Assembly (NCBI RefSeq): GCF_001949145.1
Contig: NW_019091451.1
Coordinates: 1,027,694 to 1,091,693, forward strand
Length of the DNA stretch: 64,000 nt
Direction of reading: 5' to 3'
DNA from: Acanthaster planci
Lineage: Eukaryota > Echinodermata > Asteroidea > Valvatida > Acanthasteridae
Position numbers and translations under genes: made by a program. Shown one piece after another: positions 1 to 10,847 of this stretch; the stretch's first letter is position 1, and each line of letters starts with the position of its first letter. The notes under the pieces were generated by a model. It saw only the letters and a program-made list of their open reading frames with translations. It made no database searches and had not been told where the DNA came from.

Positions 1-517
1 CGACCCCTGACACTACACGTTACAACTCTACCTTTTATATAATATGGCAGATCAAACCTGGTAATGGCAGAACGGAATTGATTCTGTTATGACATTTTGT
101 CCAAGCACTTTTTTGGTCTAATTTCCCACTCTGGGTTGAGAGTTTGTCACATTAAATGGCCATTAAATGGTTGATAAAGCACCGTCCGGCTTTGCACCAC
201 TCCATGCAAAAAAGGTCAAGTGCACGATGATCTTTAGACAAGGAGCTTGTTCACGACTCCTCATGCGAGGCACGTGCTACAACGTGTCTAGAGGGATGTT
301 TGACAAAAATGCATTACAATTGTCGAACAAAATCGTTGGAAACTCATAATTTTTTAACTTGTTTTGACTTTCCGACCCAAAAAGTATTAAGAATGGGGAT
401 AAAATACATGCATGTGCTTGGCTAGTCTCTGGAGAACTAATCCTCTGATACAGCTCGGGACATTACTGGCATCCATTCTCCTGACAGAACCCAGCACTTC
501 TACACTGTTTCACTCAC
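1..517 (-). other. Intron sequence at window edge; no feature seen
   Basis: This sequence follows the donor at 517. Neither a cysteine-rich exon nor a recognisable repeat was found. It is presumed to be intron of the cysteine-rich gene. Confidence 0.5.
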
Positions 518-704
518 AGGACAGAAGTACCCAGCAGGGCACTCAATGCAGGTGGACTGGCCGGTCTTGTTCTGGTACCATCCATCTCTACACTCAGTGC
601 ACGCATGGCTACTGGCCACCGGCTTGTATTTGCCCGAGTCGCAAGGGGTGCAAGACTTGGCCCTGTCCTTCAGGGATTCGTGGCCAGCCGGACAGTTGTA
701 ACAG
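518..704 (-). CDS. Exon 8: cysteine-rich repeats; gene continues past window start
   Basis: Acceptor TGTCCACCCAG enters in phase 2. The exon encodes CYNCPAGHES, CTPCDSGKYKPVASS, CTECRDGWYQNKTG and CIECPAGYFCP, and ends at a strong phase-0 donor (CCT|GTGAGT). No further exon is evident between 1 and 517, so the next one must be left of the window. Confidence 0.75.
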
Positions 705-1193
705 CTGGGTGGACACAACAACTCGGCTTGATTAAGATTCAGTCACAGATTAATTGTTCAGTAAAAGGGTGTATTTTAAAAACCGTAAAATATTGTTTAA
801 ATACAGAACACACATTTTGATGAGATTATGTGACTCATCAACAACATGATGCTCTTCAAAGGCATGTTAGGAATACGTTTAAAGCAATACTGAAACAAAA
901 GCAAATATTCTTTCAGTGAGAGCAGGAAATATTTTCTTGAAGAATATTTTAAAATCTGTTTTCTCTATCGTGCAATTTATTGCAATTTCCGAAAAGCTTC
1001 AGAAACTATCTGAAAATTCTCTTCATATAGAACCAATAGGTGTGTAGGAAATTTGGGGAAAAAAGTTGTAAAAATCTGTCTGCGTGCCCAAAATATTGGT
1101 GAATCTTTTCAAACAAAAAATACACAGAAGAGGAACCACATATTTTTTTCTCTTTCATAAAAACTTGCTTGAACAAAACGGTTGCATTCTCAC

Positions 1194-1326
1194 CTAGTGC
1201 AGCCATTCTTGGCACAATATGTCCCCTTGGTACATGGTAAGCACTCTGAATGACCTGCTAATCCTTGGAATGTCCCTGCTTGACACAGAGTACAGTTCAC
1301 AGTCCTCGTGGTGTCCGACGACGAAC
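1194..1326 (-). CDS. Exon 7: cysteine-rich repeat
   Basis: Acceptor TTGATTCAAG joins in phase 1 and completes a glycine. The exon encodes a serine-rich start, then CTLCQAGTFQGLAGHS, CLPCTKGTYC and a GCT end. The donor AG|GTGAGA is phase 2, and exon 8 supplies a C to give serine followed by cysteine. Both joins keep the CxxC rhythm. Confidence 0.7.
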
Positions 1327-2085
1327 CTTGAATCAAGAAGAGCCAATCAGTGCAGTGGATTTGTGAGGTTCTGGGTCGGACCTGTTGCTTCGATGCAAAG
1401 AAATGGCTGACAAGACGGACACCCCTTGTTCCCCGGCTTGAGATGATGGTCTTACACATGTAACCCATACATACGATATCGCGGCAAACCAAAGGAATCT
1501 TAAGTGAGGACCTTCAAGTGAAAAGCCAGCATCAAGAAGGTGTATAAAGAAAATTGAGGCGGCAATGGCTTAAGGAAATGTGAAGTAGCAAAATCGCCGA
1601 CTTTGCTATGTAAAGCCACAAGCCAACCCCGACTCCTTATGAACACTTTTCTGACTCCGCTTAAGGAGGCGAATGATTACAGGTCCCCAGCTGGCTACAA
1701 ATCTGCACTCGGGGGGGGGGATTTCTGTCTCCAGAGATTTCCAAACAGAAATCTGAAATTGTTATCTGTCGTCACTCAGTGTGATGTTAAGATCAAGAAT
1801 TAAGAAAAGAACAAGTGTGACCAACCATTCCAAAACAGGGCTGAAGGCTTCTTAGCGGTTATCTGGACAATGACGCCAGTCTTAGCAATGTCCACTACTT
1901 TCACTGCCTGCGACTACCACAGCTTGATCACTTTGAAGAGCAACAATCAGGAAAAAGAATTGTCTATGCCTATTTCAGTCTGGTTTTGAAGTGGTGAGTC
2001 ACAATTGACCGTGATGATTAAAAATCCCAGGATGGAAAGGACGGGTTTAGAGTTCTGATAGTGTTAGATTTCACCGATGACTCAC

Positions 2086-2174
2086 CAGGCGGACAGGGCA
2101 GGCATACTGCACTACCAGAAACATTGGCATAGGTACCAGTTGGACAATTGGTACACTTGGCGCAGCCGTTTCTC
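2086..2174 (-). CDS. Exon 6: cysteine-rich repeat
   Basis: This short 89-base exon has acceptor TGTGACAG and donor G|GTGAGT. It encodes CAKCTNCPTGTYANVSG followed by CLPCPPG. It needs two bases from a preceding exon (phase 2) and leaves in phase 1, joining exon 7 in frame. It is too short to stand out as a long open frame; the cysteine spacing and the donor make the call. Confidence 0.7.
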
Positions 2175-2250
2175 CTGTCACAGTAAAAAATCAATCAAAT
2201 TCAAAATCAAATCAAGCACCCACAGCCGAATATTGCACCATAGAAGTGAA

Positions 2251-2299
2251 TGGGCATGAGAGGCTGGGCATGAGAGGCTGGCATGAGAGGCTGGGCACG
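2251..2299 (+). repeat. Short minisatellite, 14 bp unit
   Basis: The unit tgggcatgagaggc is repeated just over three times. One unit has lost a single base and the last is partial. It lies in the intron upstream of exon 6 of the cysteine-rich gene. Confidence 0.85.
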
Positions 2300-2744
2300 G
2301 CAGTGTTCTGCCACACAGGGAGGAGAGTTACACAAAAAGAAGAAAGGCAATGGGCATTATGTCAAGCCTCCACAGACCAGAGTTGTTGTCAAAGCCTTGT
2401 CTGAGTCACGAAGCAAACCGAAATATAAGATAAAGAAGTGGGAATCAAGTAATGAGGCAGCATCTAGAGAATGGCGCTAGCTACAGTGTACCTTTACATA
2501 ATCCACTGGGCTTTAGTATAGCATACGCAATGTTATTCTGATTTAATTTCAGATAGGTGTGATCACTGCTCGTCGTGATTAAACAGGTGATCCGTTGATG
2601 AAACAAAGTATCAGGGGACTCATTGAGCATCGGCTGAGTTACCCTAAGATAAGAAGGAATGAAAGTGTCTGCATAGACGTTTTTGCAAAACACTTGGATA
2701 TTTCTGATATATCTTTTTTGATCAAACAAACAGATTCCTGTTCG

Positions 2745-3077
2745 NNNNNNNNNNNNNNNNNNNNNNNNNNNNNNNNNNNNNNNNNNNNNNNNNNNNNNNN
2801 NNNNNNNNNNNNNNNNNNNNNNNNNNNNNNNNNNNNNNNNNNNNNNNNNNNNNNNNNNNNNNNNNNNNNNNNNNNNNNNNNNNNNNNNNNNNNNNNNNNN
2901 NNNNNNNNNNNNNNNNNNNNNNNNNNNNNNNNNNNNNNNNNNNNNNNNNNNNNNNNNNNNNNNNNNNNNNNNNNNNNNNNNNNNNNNNNNNNNNNNNNNN
3001 NNNNNNNNNNNNNNNNNNNNNNNNNNNNNNNNNNNNNNNNNNNNNNNNNNNNNNNNNNNNNNNNNNNNNNNNNNNNN
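2745..3077. other. Assembly gap (333 N)
   Basis: A run of undetermined bases lies inside the cysteine-rich gene, between exons 5 and 6. The mismatch of intron phase across this interval suggests that a coding exon lies in or next to the gap. Long open frames that cross it are artefacts of the N run. Confidence 0.98.
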
Positions 3078-3537
3078 ATTCCTTCTTGTAATCAAATATA
3101 CAAGTGTTCACAACAGGATGTTTCAGTTTTAAGCTTGATTCCTGCTGGATTAGCTAAATTTTGATATACATGTACCTCTTGGACACGGCCAAAATGATTT
3201 GACGATAACAATGAACGTCATCCATGCTGAAAGGGTATCAACATGTGCATATGGGTTGTATAGTCCGCTCTGAGCAAGAACAAGAGAGGGTGTGTATTTA
3301 CATAGCAGCGGCAGCCCTTTGGCAGGAACTCATTGCATGCACGCATAGGTTCATCGGGGGTGTTTGCAAACATGCTGAGGGAGCATGACCAATTTCTGTC
3401 TGAATCACCGATCTCTGTCCCTGAATGGTCTTTGCATGTGAGCTCTGGTTGGAAAACCTTCCCACCGAGCTGTCTCCCCTGTGCCGGTGAGGGGTTCGCT
3501 TCAACACGGGGTTGGAATACTTGCCTCGCTTCCGTGC

Positions 3538-3690
3538 CAGTTTCACAGGGCTTGCAGCTGGCTTGCCCCTCCTTGGGCTGGTAGTACCCCAGCGCGCACT
3601 TGGTGCAGTTGGACGCCGCCGTGGTGTTGGAGAACGATCCCGGCTGGCATAAGTAGCAGCTAGGGAGTCTGGTTACGTTGGCAAAATGGC
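3538..3690 (-). CDS. Exon 5: ephrin-receptor-like repeats (3' boundary uncertain)
   Basis: Acceptor CATGTCAG joins in phase 1 to exon 4. The exon reads through CYLCQPGSFSNTT, CTKCALGYYQP and CKPCETG. The 3' limit is unclear. No canonical GT donor sits at the expected glycine. The nearest candidates are a weak GC site at 3538 and CAA|GTATTC ending at 3521. Neither gives the phase 2 needed by the next visible exon at 2174, so at least one exon is probably missing in the N gap (2745-3077). The open frame continuing to about 3218 lacks the repeat pattern. Confidence 0.6.
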
Positions 3691-5403
3691 CTGACATGAA
3701 AAGATGGAGAGAGAAAAAAAAGGTTATGCTGTCTGTGAATATATCTTCTCTTTGTCTGGACTTTGTACTAATCATGTACACATACTTTAACCCTAACTCC
3801 CTAGGGTGTGTGCAAAATCATATTGAAATTGGAGGATTCAGGGCTGTTAGGGTTAAGCTTGTGATCAAAAAGTTGAAATACACTTGCACTGTAAGTGTCT
3901 ACAGTAATTAAAAGTTTTCAGTCTGTCTCTAATCATGGGAACCATTCCTTGCTAAAACTTTTCATCTACGACATCTACTCTACTTTCAATACTTTACTGA
4001 TAAGTTTATGCAAGTAAATTGGGGGTGTTGGCTGGTCAGCTACAGAAATAGAACAATTACCACAAAGTGTCCGAGTCTTAAAAACTTCAAATACTGTACA
4101 TGCAGATCCTTTCTGTCCAAGCGTATAAAAATAAAGCATTCAAACTCCACTGCAGTAGCAAACTCTTACCCCACTTCATGAGACAAAGTGTCTGAGATAT
4201 CTGAACATTATTGAAAGTTGTTTCGGACTTGGCAAGAGTGTTTATCTAGCAAAGGGCAAATTATGATGAAAAACACTAGTACATCATCCTTCCAAGGAAC
4301 TCATTCAAGAAAGAAGAAGAGAGTTGAAGGCTTACCATTGTACTGCAATCCTGGACAAAGGAAGTTGGAACACCTTCTGGAAAGCGCGGTGACAAGATCC
4401 CCCTCTCCCCCATTTAATGTTGCGGTCATTTATTGCACCAAGATTCGGCCCAGCTTACCCAATGACAAACAACACTGACAGGGGGCGAGGGGGAGGCATG
4501 TTCCAATGAGATTTGTCCAGAATTGTCTCTTAAAAGTCCCCCTAATCCTTATAGGGAGTGCGTACATCCCGTTCTTAAAAAAATGCTGCACATGTGAGCG
4601 CGATAACAACCACAACGGTACACCACCTCAACTGAACAAAAGGAGAGTCACTCACATCCTTTTTCTTTCTTTTTGGTGGTTCACCATTGCAATGTTTCAT
4701 CTGAAACCCAACCAGAAAATGCATAGAGCTCAGACAGAATTGTGTGCTCCTCATGTAACCATAAAGCCCTTCACACCGAATAAATAACTTCATTTGAGAG
4801 AGATGTGTGCTGAAATTGTATGGTGCACCGTTCACGATGCGCCCAACTTATCCCATTTCCAATGGCCAACTTAACTCTTGTTGCTGATACCTGCGAGCAG
4901 CAATCCCATCCTCGCGAAGTTACTATGAACGCTTCCACTGAAACAAATCCCGTACCGATGGGTGATCATAACCCATAGCTGTTGTATCACTAAATATTAA
5001 ATAACCATGTATTTAAAGGTACTTTTTTTGGGGGGGGGTGTATTATGCTCTTGACAGGGCATACTACCACACCTTGCCTATAAGAGTCATTATTTATTCC
5101 ATTCCATAACCATCTGATGCTTACAGCATCACATGGCAGTGCCCAAAACAGAAACGCGGAAAACCCCCCGCCCTCCTGGGTAACACAGACCCATACTCAT
5201 GAAACCCACTTTCCACTAAGAAACTCAGACAATCCTGGACAGTTGTGGCAGTGTGAATGGCATTCTTGAGTAGTGCGGTTGATTCAAAAGAAATATCGGG
5301 TTGAATTTATGCACGACTGAGCAAGAACAACACATGGTCTAACCCACGCCCTTCACTCATGGCATCCTTCGCAATCAGCCATGCACTTTTGCTGTTCACT
5401 CTC

Positions 5404-5459
5404 AACCCTCCCAAATCCGCCAAAATCGCACAAAGGATTTTGGAGGATTGAGGAGGGTT
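5404..5459. repeat. Imperfect inverted repeat in intron
   Basis: The arms at 5404-5427 (aaccctcccaaatccgcc...) and 5436-5459 are near-complementary over about 24 bp with an 8-base spacer. It lies in the intron between exons 4 and 5 and may be a remnant of a small foldback element. Confidence 0.6.
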
Positions 5460-5704
5460 AGGGTTAATAAGGGCTTTGAACTATTTTAAAGTTGAAATAT
5501 GCAGAATACAGAGGAGCGTTCCTGGCAAAATGCAAGGGTAAATGCAGTTAATTGCTAAAAGAGCCTGATCACTCAGAAAACTTCGAGCATGTCACATGTG
5601 ATCTGATCTTGTTCTTTGGTGTACATTTGGCAAAGCAAGAACAACGTGTGCTTATGATTGTTTTGTAAAATCAAGTCCAACCAGCGAATGAGGCAAGAGC
5701 TCAC

Positions 5705-5895
5705 CCGGCGTACAGGCCGTACACTTGGTTTGCCCGCTGTCTTTCTGGCTGTGACCTTTTGGACACTCCCTGCAGATGCGGGAACCCGTCTCGTTGGCGA
5801 AGCTTCCCGGCCTGCAGGGCTTGCAGCCAGGGGCACCAGTGATGTTGGAGTAGTGGCCCAGACTGCATTTCTTGCATAGCTGGCTCCCTTCCTCA
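5705..5895 (-). CDS. Exon 4: two to three ephrin-receptor-like repeats
   Basis: Acceptor TTTGTGCAG enters in phase 2 and the donor G|GTGAGC leaves in phase 1. The 63-codon exon contains four regular CxxC pairs: CKKCSLGHYS, CKPCRPGSFA, CRECPKGHSQ and CTACTPG. It also has N-glycosylation sequons (NIT, NET). This is the clearest repeat exon in the gene. The open frame extends past both splice sites, but those extensions lack cysteines and are taken as intron. Confidence 0.78.
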
Positions 5896-6898
5896 CTGCA
5901 CAAACCAAAAAGCACCGTGGGGAATGTTAACAGTGGAATGCTTTCAAATGAACACTGATGGGGTTGAACAATGTGCATGGTTCAACTCATGGGTGTACTA
6001 GACACCATTTTCAACATCAGGAAAGAACATAAGGAACCCTAGTCTAACATCAGGAACAAACATTTCCCCATTAAGCAGCCCCAAATGTGGATGCACTGAA
6101 TATCAGATCTATTGATGAAAAATGACAATGTATTTTATTGGTTTTCTTTATCACTGTATTCGTTGTAGATAGTGTGAATGTGAATGACTTCTGGGAAATC
6201 CAATTGTTTAGTTATGCAACTCAGTGTCCATTTCTGGTTAAAAATCTCTGCTGGAGAATCCACACCAGGGATGAGCAGCCGCACAACTTTTTCAAGGCTT
6301 GTGTCAAATATACAAATACTCCAGAGCAGGGTTTTTATCTAGGACCTGTCCTCTCCCAGGAAAAGCTTTGAAAGTGTCACCCCTAGGTGCTATCTGAGGC
6401 CATATTTCCACTACAGCTGGTGTTTTATAAGGAAATGCAAAGATCTTTTCACCAGTGTTGAAGATTTATATGACAAATGGGGGCTTGTAAATTTTGAACA
6501 AGCAAAAACTGCCTGTCTGAATTTGTTTTTCCTGTCCTTGGGATAGGTGGACTGGTGGCCAAATGAAACAGTGCTTGAAAGACGGTCAAATATTCCCTTC
6601 TTTTTTTATTCTTTGTGACCAAAACATCTTCTTAAAGCGCAATCCAAAAAATGAAAATAACAGTTCTGCTTTCAAGTACCAACTAATCTCAAGTTATTTT
6701 TGTGATTACATTTATAATGAATTGTTTCGTGTATAATTTGTACATTGATACCCTGTACAAAAGTGTTTCTAGGGAGGCTACGTGCACTCGCCTGAAACTG
6801 CACATTACAACTAAATACTGGAACATTTGATCAAATGTCTGGTCAAATATTGAAATCAATGCAATGTAACTCTGCCCTTGACAACTTTGCTTGCTTAC

Positions 6899-7043
6899 TC
6901 TGTGTATTCTCCCGCCGGGCACATTTTGCAGATGGTCTGCCCCGGGTCTGGCTGGTAACTACCCCTGCCGCACTCATAGCAGCCGTCATCGCTGCACTCT
7001 CCATGCAGCTGGGCCTCGGCACAACAAAAACATTCCTCTGTAC
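6899..7043 (-). CDS. Exon 3: cysteine-rich repeats
   Basis: The acceptor (GATGGCAG) joins in phase 1 to complete a serine codon, and the donor is GA|GTAAGC, phase 2. The exon encodes closely spaced cysteines (CFCC, then a GCYECGRGSYQPDPG motif and CKMCPAGEYT), which is the ephrin-receptor-like/GCC repeat signature. The opening CFCCAE cluster, with adjacent cysteines, is less regular than the later repeats. Confidence 0.7.
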
Positions 7044-7762
7044 CTGCCATCCACCCAAAAAACGCTATCAGCTCTCAATCCATTTTCAGACTATTACAAT
7101 TTTTCGTGTGCCATTTTCTTCTGTATTGGTCCATCACAATTCTCTAGTGGCTTGAATACCAATAGGGTATCCCCCCGACTTAGGAGGATTTTCAAGTGAG
7201 GAGAAGGGGTTTGGTACATGTACATGTTCATATACCTGGTGGCAACAGGTTTCGATAAAGCATTAGGCTCACTTTGTTGGTGTTTGTGACACTTGCAAAT
7301 TGTGATGGTCCAACATGGAATGTTATCCTTTTCTTTCATGTGCTCTGAGCGTCTTTGGGGAATTTACCATGAGATATCTTCATCCGGTTGCATGCTTACA
7401 TTACAATTGTCAACTTGTATTCACAAGATGGAATTCAGTTCTATTGCAATTTCAGCTTTTCCTCCCCTTAAAAAAAAAACCAACCAAACGTCCAGACCTA
7501 CGGTTTACAAAAAGAAAAAGTGAATATCACGCAATCTAACCTATGATCGGACTCAAAACAATAATGGCAAATGTTGTGATTTTTGGGGTGGTAAAAAAAG
7601 AAATTGGCAACTGCAGGGTTGTACATGCTTACCAACTATGCTACGCAGTCACTCCCTCTGAAGTGGGCATTTAGTAAGTACATAAATTCAACAACAACGG
7701 AATAAGGTTGATAAAATGTGCTCTTTTTCAAGCATTAGGAAAAAAAATCAAAGAGAATTTAC

Positions 7763-7888
7763 TTGTGTTGGCAGCTGTTCCAGGCCGACAGGCTTTGCAC
7801 AAATTTATTTTGAAATCTGTGCAGTTAAACTGTTCAAACTGTGCTTTATTCCACAGGTTGAACCACATTGACGCCTGCACGATAAGTG
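7763..7888 (-). CDS. Exon 2: unique N-terminal segment, first CxxC
   Basis: Acceptor TTTGCAG is followed by an exon with no stop only in the phase-1 frame. A second possible acceptor 13 bases downstream would run into a stop codon, which supports this one. The exon encodes an unusual Trp/Phe/Asn-rich stretch (MWFNLWNKAQFEQFNC) and then the first repeat-like motif, CKACRPG. The donor is A|GTAAAT, phase 1. The Trp-rich part matches no domain I recognise. Confidence 0.6.
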
Positions 7889-9033
7889 CTGCAAAGGATC
7901 AAAAGTAAAAAAGAGATTTCAAGTGTTACATGCATCAGAATTAAAGTTAATTTAATGTGGGGCTACAGATATGGAAGCTGTCACATGACTTCTAAGCTCT
8001 CTAGTTACGGCACTGCACCGAAAAAAAAAAAAAAAAGCTGAAATCCATTCATCATGTTCTTTTCTGGTTCCTGTTTTCAATAGTGCAGACTGGTTAGTTA
8101 AAAGTAGATAGCAACCAGTTTAAAGTGCTGTAACTATAGCAACTGAGTAAAAGAACAAAGATTGTCTCTGCAAAAGTGTAACACGATCTACATACGTGTA
8201 CCATCCCAAACTTAATTCATAATTCGTCTGTCTGTAGCCATATTTGCAGGAACTTTGTGAATGAAGAGTGTGTGACTATCTCACATGTACACGCAGTAAT
8301 AATCTTTGCTCTCTGCTATGACAATATAATCAGGGATTATGGAATGGAAAGCATCCTATACACGGATATAGTTAGTTTCTCTCTGCAGTGTGGTAGATCG
8401 GCCATCAGAAATTGATAATGAATTCACATGATCTAAAATGTCCAGGTAAGCAGGGAAAATATTGAAAAATTTACTTAGAAATATTTAAAATTATCAGACC
8501 GGTCAGTCCCAGTCTTATGGGTTTGTGCACAGGGTGTCAAACGATGTTCATGCATGCAACTCTTCCAGTACTGGTAACGACAGCCTTAATCATGTTAAGA
8601 CTGCCCCCCAAAAAAGTTGTTGATTGTCCCTGCCTGATTGACCAAAATACTTCGACCCCACTCCATCTTCTTCTTTTCCAAAACAGTACATACGGTGAAG
8701 ATTCAGATATCGCAGGAATTCAATTCGGGGTACAAAATCATATTCCACATATAAACAGACAGTAAGAGGACAGACAACTAAGAGTGGGGGCCTTTTTAAT
8801 TATTTACAAGGTTATATTCATATTAACATTACTTTCTGTATTGGTTGTTAGTAGTTTTTAATGCCATGGAGTTCTAGGGGTAGGCCTATATGCACATGAA
8901 ATTCACACATGATTCCACATTCACATCGGACTTTTTGGAAAGAGTATACGGACAACACTTGATGCCCATGTGCACAAACCTGTGAGACTTGTCTGAAAAG
9001 ACCTTAGTGTTTTCTAAGCATTATCGTTAATAA

Positions 9034-9608
9034 CAGTAGAGACGCACATCACAACTCGGGAGACTGTCCTTGTACTTGGAGAAGTCCCTTTATTTGAGGA
9101 CAAAATCAGTCCGTGGAAAGAGAGAATGCCCCTCTGTATGGGGTCAATTTTTTTTAAGCGGGCTTGGTGATCCTACCAATGCTCTGGGGATCCTTTTAAT
9201 GCCTTAATTGGATTCAGCAGAAGAAAACACCTAAGCCTGCTTTTAAAAAAAAAATTCTACTAATTACTTTTAGGATTACAAGCACGAGCCTTCAATGGCA
9301 CATAAAGGGTGGGAAGAAGACGACATGAACACAATTTTAGAGAAAATCAACTGTTTATGATATAGTTAATCATGTGACATGGCACAACCTTCATAAAAAC
9401 AACTCAAATAACTAGGCCTAAACATGAATGGAAAATATGAGAGAAAAAATTGATAATAGCATGTGGATATTTTTGACGTAAGCCCACTTGGGAAAAACCC
9501 GCCTTTTAAGGAGACATTTTCCTTTTCAGGTGACTGGTTTAGTCCCCAAATAAAGGGACTTCTCCAAATACAGGGACAGTCCCCGAGTTGTGATGTGCAC
9601 CTCTACTG
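9034..9608. mobile_element. MITE-like element with ~65 bp terminal inverted repeats, in intron 1
   Basis: The left end (9034 onward, cagtagagacgcacatcaca) and the right end (read backwards from 9608) are near-identical over about 65 bp, including the internal piece gagaagtccctttattt. The interior has a second inverted pair, near 9148-9175 and 9218-9252 (T-rich/gcgggcttggtg against cacctaagcctgc/A-rich). No transposase frame is present, so it is non-autonomous. No clear target-site duplication was found. The CAG start recalls hAT-type ends, but that assignment is weak. Confidence 0.75.
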
Positions 9609-10158
9609 AAAGAGTACATGTACATGTATGAGTGATTTTACGCGATGCTAGATAGGCATTGTGGGTGGGACAAAGGGGCAATGTTTCCATGGCCTAGGCC
9701 TAGTGCCTTTATGGCAATATGGGGGAAAAGAGTTCCATATCCGGACATAACGTGACACCCTGTGCACAAACCCTGTGACTCACTGAGTGTGACCATGGAG
9801 GAAGGATAAAGATAGTGAGACTGACTAGGAGCATTTTCTAAAATTAAGTAGGTTCACCATTTTCGGTGCCAAATTTGGCTTTTTGGGACATGTTAATATT
9901 CTCTGATGGCTCTACCGCAAAAGGGAAAATTAGTGATGTCCATATGTGGCACTCTTAGTCTTAACATTAACAAAAAACCTACCACCTAATCGCTGTGTGT
10001 CCAGGTGTCTGTGCGTGGCGTGGAGGAATTCCTCCAACCATGGTCTGTGCAAATGCAATATGTACATGTACCTGAATGCTGCGTCATGACTGTCCTTATT
10101 TATTTACATGTAGTTTTACACAGCCTGTATCGCCATAGTTTTTTGTATTTTTACCCAC

Positions 10159-10231
10159 CTTGAACTAGAGATGAAATGAAAATGATCCACACGATGGACA
10201 GAAGCCGTGATGACCTGACAAGCTCAGCCAT
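10159..10231 (-). CDS. Exon 1: signal peptide of cysteine-rich repeat protein
   Basis: The ATG at 10231 opens a 24-codon exon encoding a basic N-terminal part, then a hydrophobic run (LLSIVWIIFISSLV) and a small residue, a classic signal peptide. It ends after one base of the next codon at a good donor (G|GTGGGT), so the intron is phase 1. The next exon supplies two bases (CA) to give alanine, which suits a signal-peptidase site. The following intron is about 2.3 kb and carries a MITE-like element. The start was chosen because it is the first ATG, has a signal peptide and splices in frame. It lies outside the usual ORF-length thresholds. Confidence 0.65.
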
Positions 10232-10523
10232 GATAAGTGGAAACTTCCAATTCCATCATTTTCCAGCTAGCTGTAGCCTAGGCCTAATCATCTTTCCGTA
10301 GACTCCGTATCGCTCCGTGAAAAAAATCATCTGATTTCAGCCAAACACAGTAGACTGGGTCATTGCTCACTTGTTTGTGCACAGAGTATTATAGAAGGCA
10401 GGGTTTCTGTCAGGTGGGGTGTATGCCGTAGACATACGTTCATATGCCGTCTAAATTTATTGGCTACGGCTGGAGATAACGTGGGCACCAATGGAAGCCG
10501 CTCGTTAGCGCTAACGGCTGCCT

Positions 10524-10560
10524 CTATTTCCAAGGATGGACTTGCGCCGGGGAGATGTTA
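10524..10560 (+). repeat. Direct repeat, copy 1 (37 bp)
   Basis: The stretch beginning ctatttccaaggatggactt is repeated at 10811-10847 with a single difference. The copies lie about 287 bp apart, just upstream of the signal-peptide exon of the cysteine-rich gene. Confidence 0.8.
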
Positions 10561-10810
10561 AAAAGCACCTCTAAGGAAAACACGTTTTCTCTGATTTTAT
10601 CTGTTAAAATAAACATGGCACCATCCAAATCGAACGCAATGTCACTTTTCTTCAGAGCTCAACTATGACAAACTAAAAAGATCTTTTTTCAGTTCATGCC
10701 AGTATGCGAATTCTGAATGTAGATTGCGTCATTCGGAGAAAAATTAAGCACTCGACCACCGAGTTTGCGGTGTCGTTTGGCTGGTTCGAGTCAGTGGGTA
10801 CCGCAAACAA

Positions 10811-10847
10811 CTATTTCCAAGGATGGATTTGCGCCGGGGAGATGTTA
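10811..10847 (+). repeat. Direct repeat, copy 2 (37 bp)
   Basis: This is the second copy of the 10524-10560 repeat. It is followed by a G homopolymer at 10855-10866. Confidence 0.8.

Larger units (their letters stand above)
518..10231 (-). other. Gene span: cysteine-rich ephrin-receptor-like repeat protein (5' part, 3' end off window)
   Basis: This is a multi-exon gene on the minus strand, assembled by eye from eight exons listed separately. The reading frame is continuous through matching intron phases: 1, 1, 2, 1 into the exon at 3690, then, past a break near the gap, 1, 2, 0. The product starts with a signal peptide and a short unique region. It then repeats the pattern C-x2-C-x2-G-x(8-12)-C-x2-C, which is typical of the ephrin-receptor-like (GCC2/GCC3, TNFR-like) cysteine-rich modules found in large extracellular proteins and receptors. 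No transmembrane segment or second domain type is visible, because the 3' end of the gene lies beyond position 1. One exon is probably lost in the N gap. The specific orthologue cannot be named: such repeats occur in SVEP1, SCUBE and many invertebrate-only proteins. Confidence 0.75.

Noticed and set aside
2481-3164. Long open frames on both strands across 2481-3164
   Set aside because: They exist only because the N run has no stop codons.
3218-3520. Continuation of the exon 5 open frame to 3218
   Set aside because: The cysteine pattern stops at CETG and the remaining translation has no repeat motif, so it is treated as intron.
10780-10800. B-box-like ggttcgagtc
   Set aside because: No A box or cloverleaf could be built around it on either strand.
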